A stretch of 49,329 bases of DNA from Pseudomonadota bacterium (GTDB taxonomy: Bacteria > Pseudomonadota > Gammaproteobacteria > Burkholderiales > Burkholderiaceae_E): NCBI GenBank assembly GCA_023389055.1, contig JAEWFA010000007.1:1-49329 (forward strand). Direction: 5' to 3'. Of this stretch, positions 16,894 through 25,413 are shown piece after piece. Below the pieces are notes generated by a model. That model searched no databases and had not been told where the DNA came from. It saw nothing but the letters and a program-made list of their open reading frames with translations. Each line of letters opens with the position of its first letter. Position 1 is the first letter of the stretch. A program made the position numbers and the translations under genes.

Positions 16894-17636
16894 GCGGGAC
16901 TGACCTCCATGGCCGCGCGCTGCCGCCGAAGCAACGCGAGCGAGTAATGCGCGAATGCCAGCGCCGAGAGCACCGGCGTGATCAGGAACAGCGGCGGAAT
17001 GTAGTTCAGCAACGTGACGAGCAGCGCGAGCAGGAAGTAGTCGCGTCGATGCGCGGCGATCGACGCGCCGCGTTCGGTCGCGCTCGCGTGCTCGACGAGA
17101 CTGTCGAAACGCATCACGCGCGCCGTGAGCCAGCTCCACCACAGCCACGGAACGACGAGCGCCAGCGGCGGAATCAGCCACAGCGGCAGCGATACGACGT
17201 AGCCGACGGCAAACAACACCGTGCTCGACACCGCGTTCCAGACGCTGGGCGCGAGCGCCATCGATCCGTCGCGCGCCACGTCGCGGTACGCACCGTTGCC
17301 CAGGTGGCGCACGACCATCGGCATCGCGAACACCGCGATCAGCACGACGGCCGAGGCGAACATCACCGGAACCACGACGAGCAGCGCGAGCAGCGCGACC
17401 GTCCATTGCGCGAAGCCCGAGAAGCCGTGCGCAACCGCCCACGCGTCGACGCCGCTCATCCAGCCGCCATCGAAGAACCAGCCATGCAGCCAGCCGGTGA
17501 TCGGCGCCCACAGCCAGTATGCGGTGACAACCCAGAAGACGATCGCGAGCACGAAGGGCACGACGAGAAGCGCGAGCATCTTCGGATGAAACTGACTGAC
17601 GATCGCGCGCCCGAATGCGGTCAGGACGGCCTGCAT
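16869..17636 (-). CDS. EI24-domain (CysZ-like) membrane protein
   Basis: A 255-aa integral membrane protein. Hydrophobic helices are seen near residues 19-45, 75-105, 140-175 and 210-235, with the EI24 pattern of long helices and the segment YVVSLPLWLIPPLALVVPWLWW. EI24-family proteins include CysZ sulfate permeases, but no sulfur-assimilation gene is nearby, so transport of sulfate is not claimed. It is the first gene of a probable minus-strand unit with the CinA-like and oxidoreductase genes. It is divergent from the unknown gene at 17709 with 72 bp between the starts. Confidence 0.8.
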   Translation of the reverse strand: MQAVLTAFGRAIVSQFHPKMLALLVVPFVLAIVFWVVTAYWLWAPITGWLHGWFFDGGWMSGVDAWAVAHGFSGFAQWTVALLALLVVVPVMFASAVVLIAVFAMPMVVRHLGNGAYRDVARDGSMALAPSVWNAVSSTVLFAVGYVVSLPLWLIPPLALVVPWLWWSWLTARVMRFDSLVEHASATERGASIAAHRRDYFLLALLVTLLNYIPPLFLITPVLSALAFAHYSLALLRRQRAAMEVSPAWASDSSS

Positions 17637-17708
17637 CAGGTCATCATACCGGCGCGTGCCCGCTTCGGCCGGGCGCCGGCAGCGCTGCGGCCATGGCAAG
17701 GACGCGCT

Positions 17709-18209
17709 ATGCTGACGCCCGCGCCCATGCTCAATCTGCTCGTCCTGCTGCGCTTCGAGTCCGGCGAACCGGCTCCCGGCACGACCGACCGCGCGATCGC
17801 CGAGTACGGGGAACGCGTGCGGGAAGCCGGCGGCACGGTGGTCGAGCGCGAAGCCGACCAGCTCCTCGTGTGCCTGACCGACATGCGATGGAGCCTGCAA
17901 TCGTTGCGCAACCTGCTGTCGCAGGCGCGCCGGGAGAGCTTCGCGGTGCGCGCGGCGATGGTCCAGGCAGTGCTCGCCCGCCCGGACGCGCCCGACGGTT
18001 GTCCCGGCTTCACGGCCCGTACGCTCGATACGCTGCTGCGCCTGGCCGCGCACGTCGACCGCCAGCAGGTAGGCATCACGCCGAAGCTGCTCAGCCTCAT
18101 CGAATTGTCCGCGCCCGAATACGCCGACCTGTTCGCGCGCCTGCCCGATCCGATCGGCCCGCTGCCCGGCGAAACGAAGCCGCAGCCGGTGCTGGTGATG
18201 TCCGGCTGA
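17709..18209 (+). CDS. Unknown protein, possibly a degenerate nucleotide-cyclase-like domain
   Basis: I do not recognise this 166-aa protein. AAGGA 7 bp before ATG 17709 supports the start; an in-frame ATG lies at 17727. The order of motifs is reminiscent of a class III nucleotidyl cyclase fold: a GGTVVEREADQLLVCL segment, then FAVRAAMVQAV, then TLLRLAAHVDRQQVGITPKL. These would correspond to the GDG hairpin, the vRxGxhxG strand and the AaRL helix. The metal-binding aspartates are not apparent, so no catalytic activity is claimed. It ends 18 bp from the convergent hrpA gene. Confidence 0.7.
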   Translation: MLTPAPMLNLLVLLRFESGEPAPGTTDRAIAEYGERVREAGGTVVEREADQLLVCLTDMRWSLQSLRNLLSQARRESFAVRAAMVQAVLARPDAPDGCPGFTARTLDTLLRLAAHVDRQQVGITPKLLSLIELSAPEYADLFARLPDPIGPLPGETKPQPVLVMSG

Positions 18210-18227
18210 GTCGAGCGAAGCAGGTCC

Positions 18228-21200
18228 TCAGGCGCGCAGCGCATCGATCGCCCTGGCCAGCCGCTTGGCCGACACCGGAATCGGCGTGCGCAGTTCCTGC
18301 GCGAACAGCGACACGCGCAACTCCTCGAACAGCCAGCGCACCTCTTCGAGTCGCGCATCCGGTTGGCCGCGCCGCTGCTGCACGATCCGGCGCCAGCGCG
18401 CGAGCAACGGCTCGAGTTCCGAGCGAGCGCGCGCGTCGCGCGCAGGCGCCTCACGCAATTTGTCCAGGCGCATCGCGACCGCCTTCAGGTAGCGCGGCAG
18501 TTCGCGCAGGCGCGCAGGCGGCGTGCGCGAGACGAAGTGCGCGGGCATCAGCGCAGCGACCTGCGCACGCACGTCGTCGCTCGCCTCGACGTGCGCCTTG
18601 GCTGCCGGCAGCTTCTTCTGCACGAGCGCGTACGCCTCCAGCGCTTCGGCCACGGTGCGCGCAAGCTCCTGCCCGACGAGATTGATGCGCGTGCGCGCGT
18701 CGGTGACGCGCGCGGCGAAGGATTGCGCGTCGGTCGGTAACGGATCGGCCAGGCAGGTGCGCTCGACCACGGCAGCGACGAGGTCGTCGCGCAGATCGCC
18801 GGCACCGCCGAAAGAGGCATGCAGCAGCGACAGGCGCTGCAGGCCGGAGACGTTCCTGGCGAAGAACCGCAGCGGCTCCTTCAGCGCGATCGTGAACAAC
18901 CGCCCGAGTCCGGCGCGGGTCGATGCAGCCGCCTGCGCCGGGTCGTCGAAGACCTGCCACTCGACCGCATCGCCGACATCGACGAGCGCCGGATAGCCGA
19001 CGAGACCGGCCGCGCCCGCGTGCGCGGCTTCGATGCGGTCGGGCAGCGCGCCGAACGACCAGTCGACGAAACGGCGGCCCAACGGCGGCGCCCCCGCACC
19101 GTTGGCTGCGTCGGGCGCATCGCCGGGCGTCGTTGTCGCTGCGACGTGCGCCTTTACACGCGCATCGGGCGGTGCCGATCCGACGACGATGCCCGGCGAC
19201 GCCGCGCGCCCCGCAGCGGCGGCGCTTGCGATGGCCTTCTCGTCCGCGGCGGTGACGACGAGCGACGCGCGCTCGAAAGCCTGCTGCAACGCGCCCCTGG
19301 CCCTCGCGCCATATTCCGCGCGCAACGCGGGGAGCTGTCGCGATTGCGCCAGCAGGCCGCCGTGCGCATCGACGAGCCGGAAATTCATCGACAGGTGGGC
19401 GGGCATCGTCTCGGGCCGGAAGTCGTCGGGCTGGGCACGCAAACCGTTTTGTTCGGCGATGTCGTCGACGATCGCATCGACGAGCGCGCGCGAGCCGGCG
19501 CGTTCGCGCCAGCGCTCGGCGAAGCCCGTCGCGTATTCGGGCAGCGGAACGAGATGCCGGCGCAGCCGCTGCGGCAGCGACTTCGCCAGCGCCTGCACCT
19601 TGTCGGCGAGCATGCCGGGGACGAGCCATTCGCAGCGCGTGGCGTCGACGAGATTCAGCGTCGCGATCGGCACCGTCATCGTGACTCCGTCGTCGGCCGC
19701 GCCCGGATCGAAGCGGTAATCGAGCGCGAAGCTCGCGCCGTGCAGCTGCAGCGAGCGCGGAAACGCTTGCGCGTTGACCGCGTCCGGGTCCTTGCGCAGC
19801 AAAGCGTCGCGCGAAAGGAAGAGCAGCCGGGGATCCTCGCGCGATGCAGCCTTCCACCACCGCTCGAGCGCCTGCGTCGAAAGCACGTCCTGCGGGATGC
19901 GCGCGTCGTACCAGTCGAAAAGATCGCGCTCGTCGACGAGCAGGTCCGGCCGGCGTATGCGCTGCTCGAGCGCTTCGATCTCGGCGACGAGCCTGCGGTT
20001 GTGCACGAAGAACGGCAATCGCGAATCGCATTGTCCGGCGACCAGCGCCTCGCGGATCAGCAGTTCCCGCGCGTGCGGCGCATCGACCGGCGCGAGCGCC
20101 ACGCGACGCTGCGCGTAGACGGTCAGGCCGTACAGCGTGCCGCGCTCGTTCGTCATCGCCTGGCCGCAGGCGCGCGACCAGTACGGGTCGGATGTGCTGC
20201 GCCGGATCAGATGGGCAGCGGCGCGCTCGACCCAGGCCGCATCGATGCGCGCGACCGTGCGCGCATAGAGCTTCGCGGTGTCGACCATCTCGGCGGCCAT
20301 CACCCACGGCGGCGGCTTCTTCGCCAGCGCGCTGCCGGGATGGATCGAGAACTTCGTCTGGTGCGTGCCGAAGTACTGCGCGTCGTCGGGCGACTTCGTT
20401 CCGAGGTTGCCGAGCAGCCCGGCGAGCAGCGCGCGGTGGATCACCTCGGGTGGTGCGGGCTGCCCGTTCTCCTTCCACTTCAGCGAGCGACACGCATCGA
20501 GCAGCTGCTCGCGAACGTCGGCCCACTCGCGCATCCGGCGAACCGACAGGAACTCGCGTTCGAGCCGTTGCGCGAGCCTGCGATTGGACTCGCCGTTCGC
20601 CTGGCGGTCGCGCTGGGCGGCGCTCCAGTAATCCCACAGCTTCACGAACGAAACGAAGTCGGACTTCTCGTCGGCGAAGCGCCGGTGCTGCTGGTCGGCC
20701 GCCTGTTGCGCATCGAGCGGGCGCTCGCGCGGATCCTGCGTTGACAGCGCCGACGCGATCACGGCGACCTCGCGCAGGCAGTCGAGCTCGTGGGCGGCGA
20801 GCAGCATCCGCGCAACTCGCGGGTCCACCGGCAGCTTCGCCAGCGTGCGGCCTACCGACGTGAGCTCGTTGCGCTCGTCGACTGCGCCGAGCTCGTGCAG
20901 CAGCGCGTAACCGTCGGCAATCGCCTTGCGCGGCGGCAGGTCGACGAACGGGAATCGCTCGATGTCGTCCAGCCGCAGCGCTTTCATCCGCAGGATCACT
21001 GCCGCCAGCGACGAGCGCAGGATCTCCGGGTCGGAGAACTTCGGCCGCGAGACGAAGTCGGCCTCGTCGTACAGCCGCACGCACACACCGTCGGCGACGC
21101 GACCGCAGCGACCGGCTCGCTGGTTCGCCGCCGCCTGCGAAACCGGCTCGATCTGCAACTGCTCGACCTTGCCGCGATAGCGGTAGCGCTTCACGCGCGC

Positions 21201-22232
21201 CAGCCCGGGATCGACGACATAGCGGATGCCGGGCACCGTGAGCGAGGTCTCGGCGACGTTCGTCGCCAGCACGATGCGACGCCCGTTCGAGGCGCCGAAC
21301 ACCCGCTGCTGCTCGGGCGCCGACAGGCGCGAGTACAGCGGCAGCAGCTCGATCGGGCCACGCGACCACGGCGAGCCGCTGCGCGCGGCCGACTCGCGGG
21401 CGTGCAGGCGACGAAGGTGCTCGGCGACGTCGCGGATCTCGCGCTCGCCGGGCAGGAACACCAGCACGTCGCCCGGCTTGTCCCGCCACAGCGCCTCGAT
21501 CGCCTCGTCGATGCGCGACGGCAGGTCCGACTCGTCGTCGTCGTCGCGGTGCGCGTCGTCGAAGCCCTGGTAACGGATCTGCACCGGGTAGAGCCTGCCG
21601 GACACCTCCACGACGGGGGCCGGCTCGATCACCGCGTGCCCGTGCTCGTCGAGGCGGTCGGTGACGCGCCCGAAGTGCCGCGCAAAACGCTCCGCGTCGA
21701 TCGTCGCCGACGTGACGACGAGCTTCAGGTCGTCCCTGCGCGGGCCTTCGAGCAACTGCTTCAGGTATCCGAGCAGGAAATCGATGTTCAGGCTGCGCTC
21801 GTGCGCCTCGTCGACGATCAGCGTGTCGTAGGCGCGCAGCAGCGGATCGGAAGCCGTCTCGGCGAGCAGGATGCCGTCGGTCATCAGCTTGATCGTCGCC
21901 CCCGGCGCGAGACGCTCGTCGAAGCGGATCTTGTGGCCGACGTGCATGCCGAGCGGCGAGCCGAGCTCCTCGGCGATGCGTCGGGCAACCGATGTGGCGG
22001 CGATGCGCCGCGGCTGCGTGTGGCCGATCAGTCCCGCCTGGCCGCGTCCGGCGAGGGAGCAGATCTTCGGCAACTGGGTCGTTTTCCCGGAGCCCGTCTC
22101 GCCGCAGACGATGACGACGCGGTGACGGCGGATCGCGTCGGCGATCTCGTCGCGGCACGCCGAAACCGGCAGGTTCTCGGGAAAGCGCAGCGGCGGCAGC
22201 GGTCGCAGGGACGTGCGCTGCGGAGAATGCAT
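18228..22232 (-). CDS. hrpA: ATP-dependent RNA helicase HrpA
   Basis: A 1334-aa DEAH-box helicase, the normal size for HrpA, which acts on mRNA and stalled ribosomes in E. coli. Walker A is G44-E-T-G-S-G-K50-T. The DEAH box lies in LIVDEAHERSLNIDFLLGYL, with SATID (motif III) and NQRAGRCGR (motif VI). HA2 and OB-fold regions follow, with the large HrpA-specific C-terminal domain (DUF3418 type) beyond residue 700. Its start is only 23 bp from that of argA on the opposite strand, and no SD sequence precedes the ATG. Confidence 0.97.
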   Translation of the reverse strand: MHSPQRTSLRPLPPLRFPENLPVSACRDEIADAIRRHRVVIVCGETGSGKTTQLPKICSLAGRGQAGLIGHTQPRRIAATSVARRIAEELGSPLGMHVGHKIRFDERLAPGATIKLMTDGILLAETASDPLLRAYDTLIVDEAHERSLNIDFLLGYLKQLLEGPRRDDLKLVVTSATIDAERFARHFGRVTDRLDEHGHAVIEPAPVVEVSGRLYPVQIRYQGFDDAHRDDDDESDLPSRIDEAIEALWRDKPGDVLVFLPGEREIRDVAEHLRRLHARESAARSGSPWSRGPIELLPLYSRLSAPEQQRVFGASNGRRIVLATNVAETSLTVPGIRYVVDPGLARVKRYRYRGKVEQLQIEPVSQAAANQRAGRCGRVADGVCVRLYDEADFVSRPKFSDPEILRSSLAAVILRMKALRLDDIERFPFVDLPPRKAIADGYALLHELGAVDERNELTSVGRTLAKLPVDPRVARMLLAAHELDCLREVAVIASALSTQDPRERPLDAQQAADQQHRRFADEKSDFVSFVKLWDYWSAAQRDRQANGESNRRLAQRLEREFLSVRRMREWADVREQLLDACRSLKWKENGQPAPPEVIHRALLAGLLGNLGTKSPDDAQYFGTHQTKFSIHPGSALAKKPPPWVMAAEMVDTAKLYARTVARIDAAWVERAAAHLIRRSTSDPYWSRACGQAMTNERGTLYGLTVYAQRRVALAPVDAPHARELLIREALVAGQCDSRLPFFVHNRRLVAEIEALEQRIRRPDLLVDERDLFDWYDARIPQDVLSTQALERWWKAASREDPRLLFLSRDALLRKDPDAVNAQAFPRSLQLHGASFALDYRFDPGAADDGVTMTVPIATLNLVDATRCEWLVPGMLADKVQALAKSLPQRLRRHLVPLPEYATGFAERWRERAGSRALVDAIVDDIAEQNGLRAQPDDFRPETMPAHLSMNFRLVDAHGGLLAQSRQLPALRAEYGARARGALQQAFERASLVVTAADEKAIASAAAAGRAASPGIVVGSAPPDARVKAHVAATTTPGDAPDAANGAGAPPLGRRFVDWSFGALPDRIEAAHAGAAGLVGYPALVDVGDAVEWQVFDDPAQAAASTRAGLGRLFTIALKEPLRFFARNVSGLQRLSLLHASFGGAGDLRDDLVAAVVERTCLADPLPTDAQSFAARVTDARTRINLVGQELARTVAEALEAYALVQKKLPAAKAHVEASDDVRAQVAALMPAHFVSRTPPARLRELPRYLKAVAMRLDKLREAPARDARARSELEPLLARWRRIVQQRRGQPDARLEEVRWLFEELRVSLFAQELRTPIPVSAKRLARAIDALRA

Positions 22233-22241
22233 GAGGTCGAA

Positions 22242-22249
22242 ATTATAAT
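22242..22249. promoter_or_regulatory. Palindromic -10 element shared by hrpA and argA
   Basis: ATTATAAT (22242-22249) reads the same on both strands and contains a perfect TATAAT in each direction. Initiation about 7 bp downstream would place the argA start at or next to its ATG (22256) and the hrpA start about 3 nt before its ATG (22232). Neither gene has an SD sequence, as expected for leaderless messages. No good -35 hexamer is seen on either side. Confidence 0.6.
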
Positions 22250-22255
22250 GCGCCG

Positions 22256-23623
22256 ATGAACGCTACCCGCGAGCCGGATCCGCCCGCCGAGCCGACGACC
22301 CCGGTCGATCCGTCCGCACAGGACGAGGCGCGCTTCGTAGCCTGGCTGCGCCAGGTCGCCCCCTACATCCACGCCTTTCGCGGCAAGACTTTCGTCGTCG
22401 CGGTGCCCGGCGAGCTGATCCAGGCCGGGCGGCTGAACGCGCTCGTGCAGGACCTCAGCCTGCTGCACGCGATGGGCATGCGAATCGTCGTCGTGCACGG
22501 TTCGCGCCCGCAGGTCAACGAGCAGTTGCGCCTGCGCGGCGTCGAGGCCGCCTACGCCGAGGGCCTGCGCATCACCGGGCCGGTGGCGCTCGAGTGCGCG
22601 AAGGAGGCCTCCGGCGAGATCCGGCTGGACCTCGAAGCGGCGTTCTCGCAGGGCCTGCCGAATACGCCGATGGCGCATTCCGCCGTGCGCGTCGTCTCGG
22701 GCAACCTCGTCACCGCGCGCCCGGTGGGCATCGTCGAAGGCGTCGACTACCAGCACACCGGCTTCGTGCGCAAGATCGACGTGTCGACGATCCGCTTCGC
22801 GCTCGAAAGCGGCTCGATCGTCCTGCTGTCGCCATTGGGCTATTCGCCCACCGGCGAAGCCTTCAACCTGAGCATGGAGGACGTCGCCGCAAGCACCGCG
22901 ATCGCGCTGGATGCCGACAAGCTCATCGTGCTCGCCGAGACCGCGATCGAGGGCGTCGACGGCGTGTTGCACGGCGAGATCTCCGAGGCAGACGCGCAGC
23001 AACTGCTCGATTCCGGAACGCTCGCCGACGACAGCGCGTTCACGTTGCGCCACGCGTTGCGCGCCTGCGAAGGCGGCGTCGCGCGCGCGCACGTCATCCC
23101 GTACGGCATCGACGGCAGCGTGTTGCTCGAACTGTTCCAGCACGACGGCGTCGGCACCATGCTCGTCGAGGAAACGCTCGAGTCGGTGCGCGAAGCCACG
23201 CCCGACGACGTCGGCGGCCTGCTCGCACTCATTCGCCCGCTCGAGGACGACGGCACGCTGGTCAAGCGGGATCGCGCGCTGATCGAGCGCGAGATCGGCA
23301 ACTTCACCGTCATCGAGCACGACGGCGTCATCTTCGGCTGCGCGGCGCTCTACGCGTTCCCCGAGTCGGGCATGGGCGAGATGGCGTGCCTGGCCGTGAA
23401 CCCGAACGTGCAGAACCGCGGCGACGGCGAACGACTGCTGCGACGCATCGAGCAGCGCGCGCGCGCCGCAGGATTGAAGAAGCTCTTCGTGCTCACCACG
23501 CGCACGATGCACTGGTTCCTGAAGCGCGGCTTCGTCGTCGCCCCGGTCGACGAGTTGCCGGCCGAGCGCAAGAACCTGTACAACCTTCAGCGCCGCTCGC
23601 TGGTGCTGATCAAGAACCTCTAG
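22256..23623 (+). CDS. argA: N-acetylglutamate synthase (amino-acid N-acetyltransferase)
   Basis: The first step of arginine synthesis: acetyl-CoA plus glutamate gives N-acetylglutamate. The 455-aa protein has an amino-acid-kinase-like regulatory domain (residues about 25-300; VAPYIHAFRGKTFVVAV, VVVHGSRPQVN, HTGFVRKID) and a C-terminal GNAT domain (GEMACLAVNPNVQNRGDGERLL, then FVLTTRTMHWFLKRGF). The usual Gly-Gly after the first strand is Pro-Gly here (VPGELI). About 24 extra Pro-rich residues precede the conserved part. It is followed 11 bp later by yggX. Confidence 0.95.
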   Translation: MNATREPDPPAEPTTPVDPSAQDEARFVAWLRQVAPYIHAFRGKTFVVAVPGELIQAGRLNALVQDLSLLHAMGMRIVVVHGSRPQVNEQLRLRGVEAAYAEGLRITGPVALECAKEASGEIRLDLEAAFSQGLPNTPMAHSAVRVVSGNLVTARPVGIVEGVDYQHTGFVRKIDVSTIRFALESGSIVLLSPLGYSPTGEAFNLSMEDVAASTAIALDADKLIVLAETAIEGVDGVLHGEISEADAQQLLDSGTLADDSAFTLRHALRACEGGVARAHVIPYGIDGSVLLELFQHDGVGTMLVEETLESVREATPDDVGGLLALIRPLEDDGTLVKRDRALIEREIGNFTVIEHDGVIFGCAALYAFPESGMGEMACLAVNPNVQNRGDGERLLRRIEQRARAAGLKKLFVLTTRTMHWFLKRGFVVAPVDELPAERKNLYNLQRRSLVLIKNL

Positions 23624-23634
23624 GCAGGAAACGC

Positions 23635-23907
23635 ATGGCGCGCACCGTTCACTGCATCAAGCTGAATCGCGAGGCCGAAGGCCTGGACTTCCCGCCGTAC
23701 CCCGGCGATCTCGGCAAGCGGCTGTACGACAACGTCTCGAAGGAAGCCTGGCAAGGCTGGATCCGCCACCAGACGATGCTCGTCAACGAGAACCGGCTCA
23801 ACCTCGCCGACGCGCGTACGCGCAAGTACCTCGCGCAGCAGATGGAGAACTACTTCTTCGGAGAAGGGGCGGATCGGGTAGCGGGGTATGTGCCGAAGGA
23901 CAAGTGA
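23635..23907 (+). CDS. yggX: YggX family Fe(II)-trafficking / oxidative-damage protection protein
   Basis: A 90-aa protein thought to protect Fe-S clusters against oxidants. It has the conserved start RTVHCIKLNREAEGLDFPPY with Cys7, and also PGDLGKRLYDNVSKEAWQGW, and NRLNLADARTRKYL. The ATG lies 11 bp after argA with AGGAA upstream, so it is probably in the argA transcript. Its stop codon lies inside the first heptamer of the second inverted-repeat element. Confidence 0.97.
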   Translation: MARTVHCIKLNREAEGLDFPPYPGDLGKRLYDNVSKEAWQGWIRHQTMLVNENRLNLADARTRKYLAQQMENYFFGEGADRVAGYVPKDK

Positions 23908-23984
23908 AAGGTGAAGGGTGAAGGGTGAAGGGCAAAGACAGCCGCGTTGAATTTCCCCTTTGCCCTTCACCCTTCACCCTTTAC
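23904..23984. repeat. Heptamer-built inverted repeat, copy 2
   Basis: The left arm is GTGAAAG then three GTGAAGG units and GCAAAG (23904-23937). The right arm (23958-23984) is the reverse complement of 23911-23937 with one mismatch in 27. The loop is 20 nt. The yggX stop codon (23905-23907) lies in the first left heptamer and the stop of the convergent methyltransferase (23981-23983) lies in the last right heptamer, so the element spans exactly stop to stop. The unit sequence is shared with 8708-8797. Confidence 0.9.
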
Positions 23985-24565
23985 TTCCTCCAGCGATAGC
24001 AACGCATCGGCGGAATATTCACCAGCTCCAGCGAGACTTCCGGCTCGCCGAGGATGGGGCGGGCACGGTCGGCTACCGCGCCGCGGAACTGGTAGGCAAC
24101 GAAGCAGCCGCCGGGGGCAAGCACGTCGCGGATCGCCTCGATGATGCGGGTGCCGACCTCGAGCGGCATGGTCGAGAAGGGAATGCCGGAAAGGATGGCC
24201 TTGGGCGGCTTGAGCCGGTGCGTGGCGAGCAGCTCGCGCAGGTGCTCGGCGCTGCCCTGATGCACGATCAGCCGCTTGTCGTCGAAGCCGCGCACGAGGT
24301 CGGCGAACACCGGATCGAGCTCCACGGCGAGCAGCGTCGAATTCTCCGGCATCGCCGACAGGATCGCTCGCGTCGTGCCGCCCGTCCCCGGTCCCAGCTC
24401 GATCACCGATTCGGCGTCGCTCACGCCTGCCATGCGTACCATCCGGCGCTCGAGAAAACGGGAACTGGGGATGACCGATCCCACGTCTCGGGGCTCGCGA
24501 AGGAACCCCTTGAGGAAGGCGAGGCGGTCATCGTGCTGCGGGCGCAGCGCTTCGAGTCGAAACAT
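23981..24565 (-). CDS. SAM-dependent methyltransferase, phospholipid N-methyltransferase-like
   Basis: A 194-aa class I methyltransferase. The SAM-binding motif I is VIELGPGTGGTTRAIL, followed by an acidic VELDP at the end of strand 2. The N-terminal FLKGFLREPRDVGSVIPSSR and the LSGIPFSTMP motif resemble PmtA-type phospholipid N-methyltransferases and ribosomal-RNA-dimethylase-like proteins; phosphatidylethanolamine is a plausible but unproven substrate. GGAGGA precedes the ATG. It lies 59 bp downstream of rpiA on the same strand and may be co-transcribed. Confidence 0.8.
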   Translation of the reverse strand: MFRLEALRPQHDDRLAFLKGFLREPRDVGSVIPSSRFLERRMVRMAGVSDAESVIELGPGTGGTTRAILSAMPENSTLLAVELDPVFADLVRGFDDKRLIVHQGSAEHLRELLATHRLKPPKAILSGIPFSTMPLEVGTRIIEAIRDVLAPGGCFVAYQFRGAVADRARPILGEPEVSLELVNIPPMRCYRWRK

Positions 24566-24624
24566 CGGGCGATCTCCTCCGGCTGACACAATTCGTTCCG
24601 ATTGGCCGGAGGGGGCTATGGACC

Positions 24625-25311
24625 TCATCCCCGCGCCCCGGTCGCCTTGCGGCGCTCGACCCCGTCGGGCGCCGCGATGATTGCGGTGTCGGCCCCGTGC
24701 ACGGCGAAGAGTCCTGCCGCCACCACACCGGGCCATTGTTCGATTCGCGCCTCGATCTGCTCCGGATGAGTCAGATCGAGTCCACGCACGTCCAGGATCT
24801 CGTTGCCGTTGTCGGTACGCCCGCTGTCGCGCAGCCGCGGCTCGCCGCCCAGAGCGCGCAGGCGTTGCGCGACCAGCTCGCGCGCCATCGGGACCACTTC
24901 GACGGGCAACGGAAACGCGCCGAGCCTGTCGACACATTTCGAGACGTCGACGATGCACACGAAGTGCCCGCTCGCCGCCGCGATGATCTTCTCGCGCGTG
25001 AGCGCAGCGCCACCGCCCTTGATCATCCGCAGTTGCGCATCGATCTCGTCGGCACCGTCTACATACACCGGGATCGATGCGCCGCTCGCGAGCACGTCGT
25101 TCAGATCGAGCACCCGCAGGCCGCGTGCGCGTGCGCGTGCGGCGGTGTGCTCGGAGGCGCAGACGACGGCCGGGGGCGGCGAAGCGAGCGACGCGAGCTC
25201 GTCGACGAAGAAATCGACGGTCGAGCCACTACCGACGCCGAGAACGGCGCCGACGACGACGTCGTCGAGCGCCGCGCGTGCGGCAGCCCGCTTCAGTTCG
25301 CTGGAATGCAT
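24625..25311 (-). CDS. rpiA: Ribose-5-phosphate isomerase A
   Basis: Interconverts ribose 5-phosphate and ribulose 5-phosphate in the pentose phosphate pathway. The 228-aa protein carries the family motifs GVGSGSTVDFFV, the catalytic VDGADEID loop, and KGGGAALTREKI. Length and start (MHSSELKRAAARAALDDVV) are typical. It is divergent from the PilZ gene, and the methyltransferase gene follows it. Confidence 0.97.
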   Translation of the reverse strand: MHSSELKRAAARAALDDVVVGAVLGVGSGSTVDFFVDELASLASPPPAVVCASEHTAARARARGLRVLDLNDVLASGASIPVYVDGADEIDAQLRMIKGGGAALTREKIIAAASGHFVCIVDVSKCVDRLGAFPLPVEVVPMARELVAQRLRALGGEPRLRDSGRTDNGNEILDVRGLDLTHPEQIEARIEQWPGVVAAGLFAVHGADTAIIAAPDGVERRKATGARG

Positions 25312-25413
25312 CGCCGGAAGTTTACACACTCCCCGAACGCCGCTCGCAGCGCCGTAGACAGCTTGACAGCGCTTGCCCGAGGGGAAATGATCCGGCGCTC
25401 GGTCGTCCCCAAC

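Noticed and set aside
18819..20744. 641-aa plus-strand open frame
   Set aside because: It lies wholly antisense to hrpA and reads as a low-complexity Arg/Ala/Val sequence without family features.
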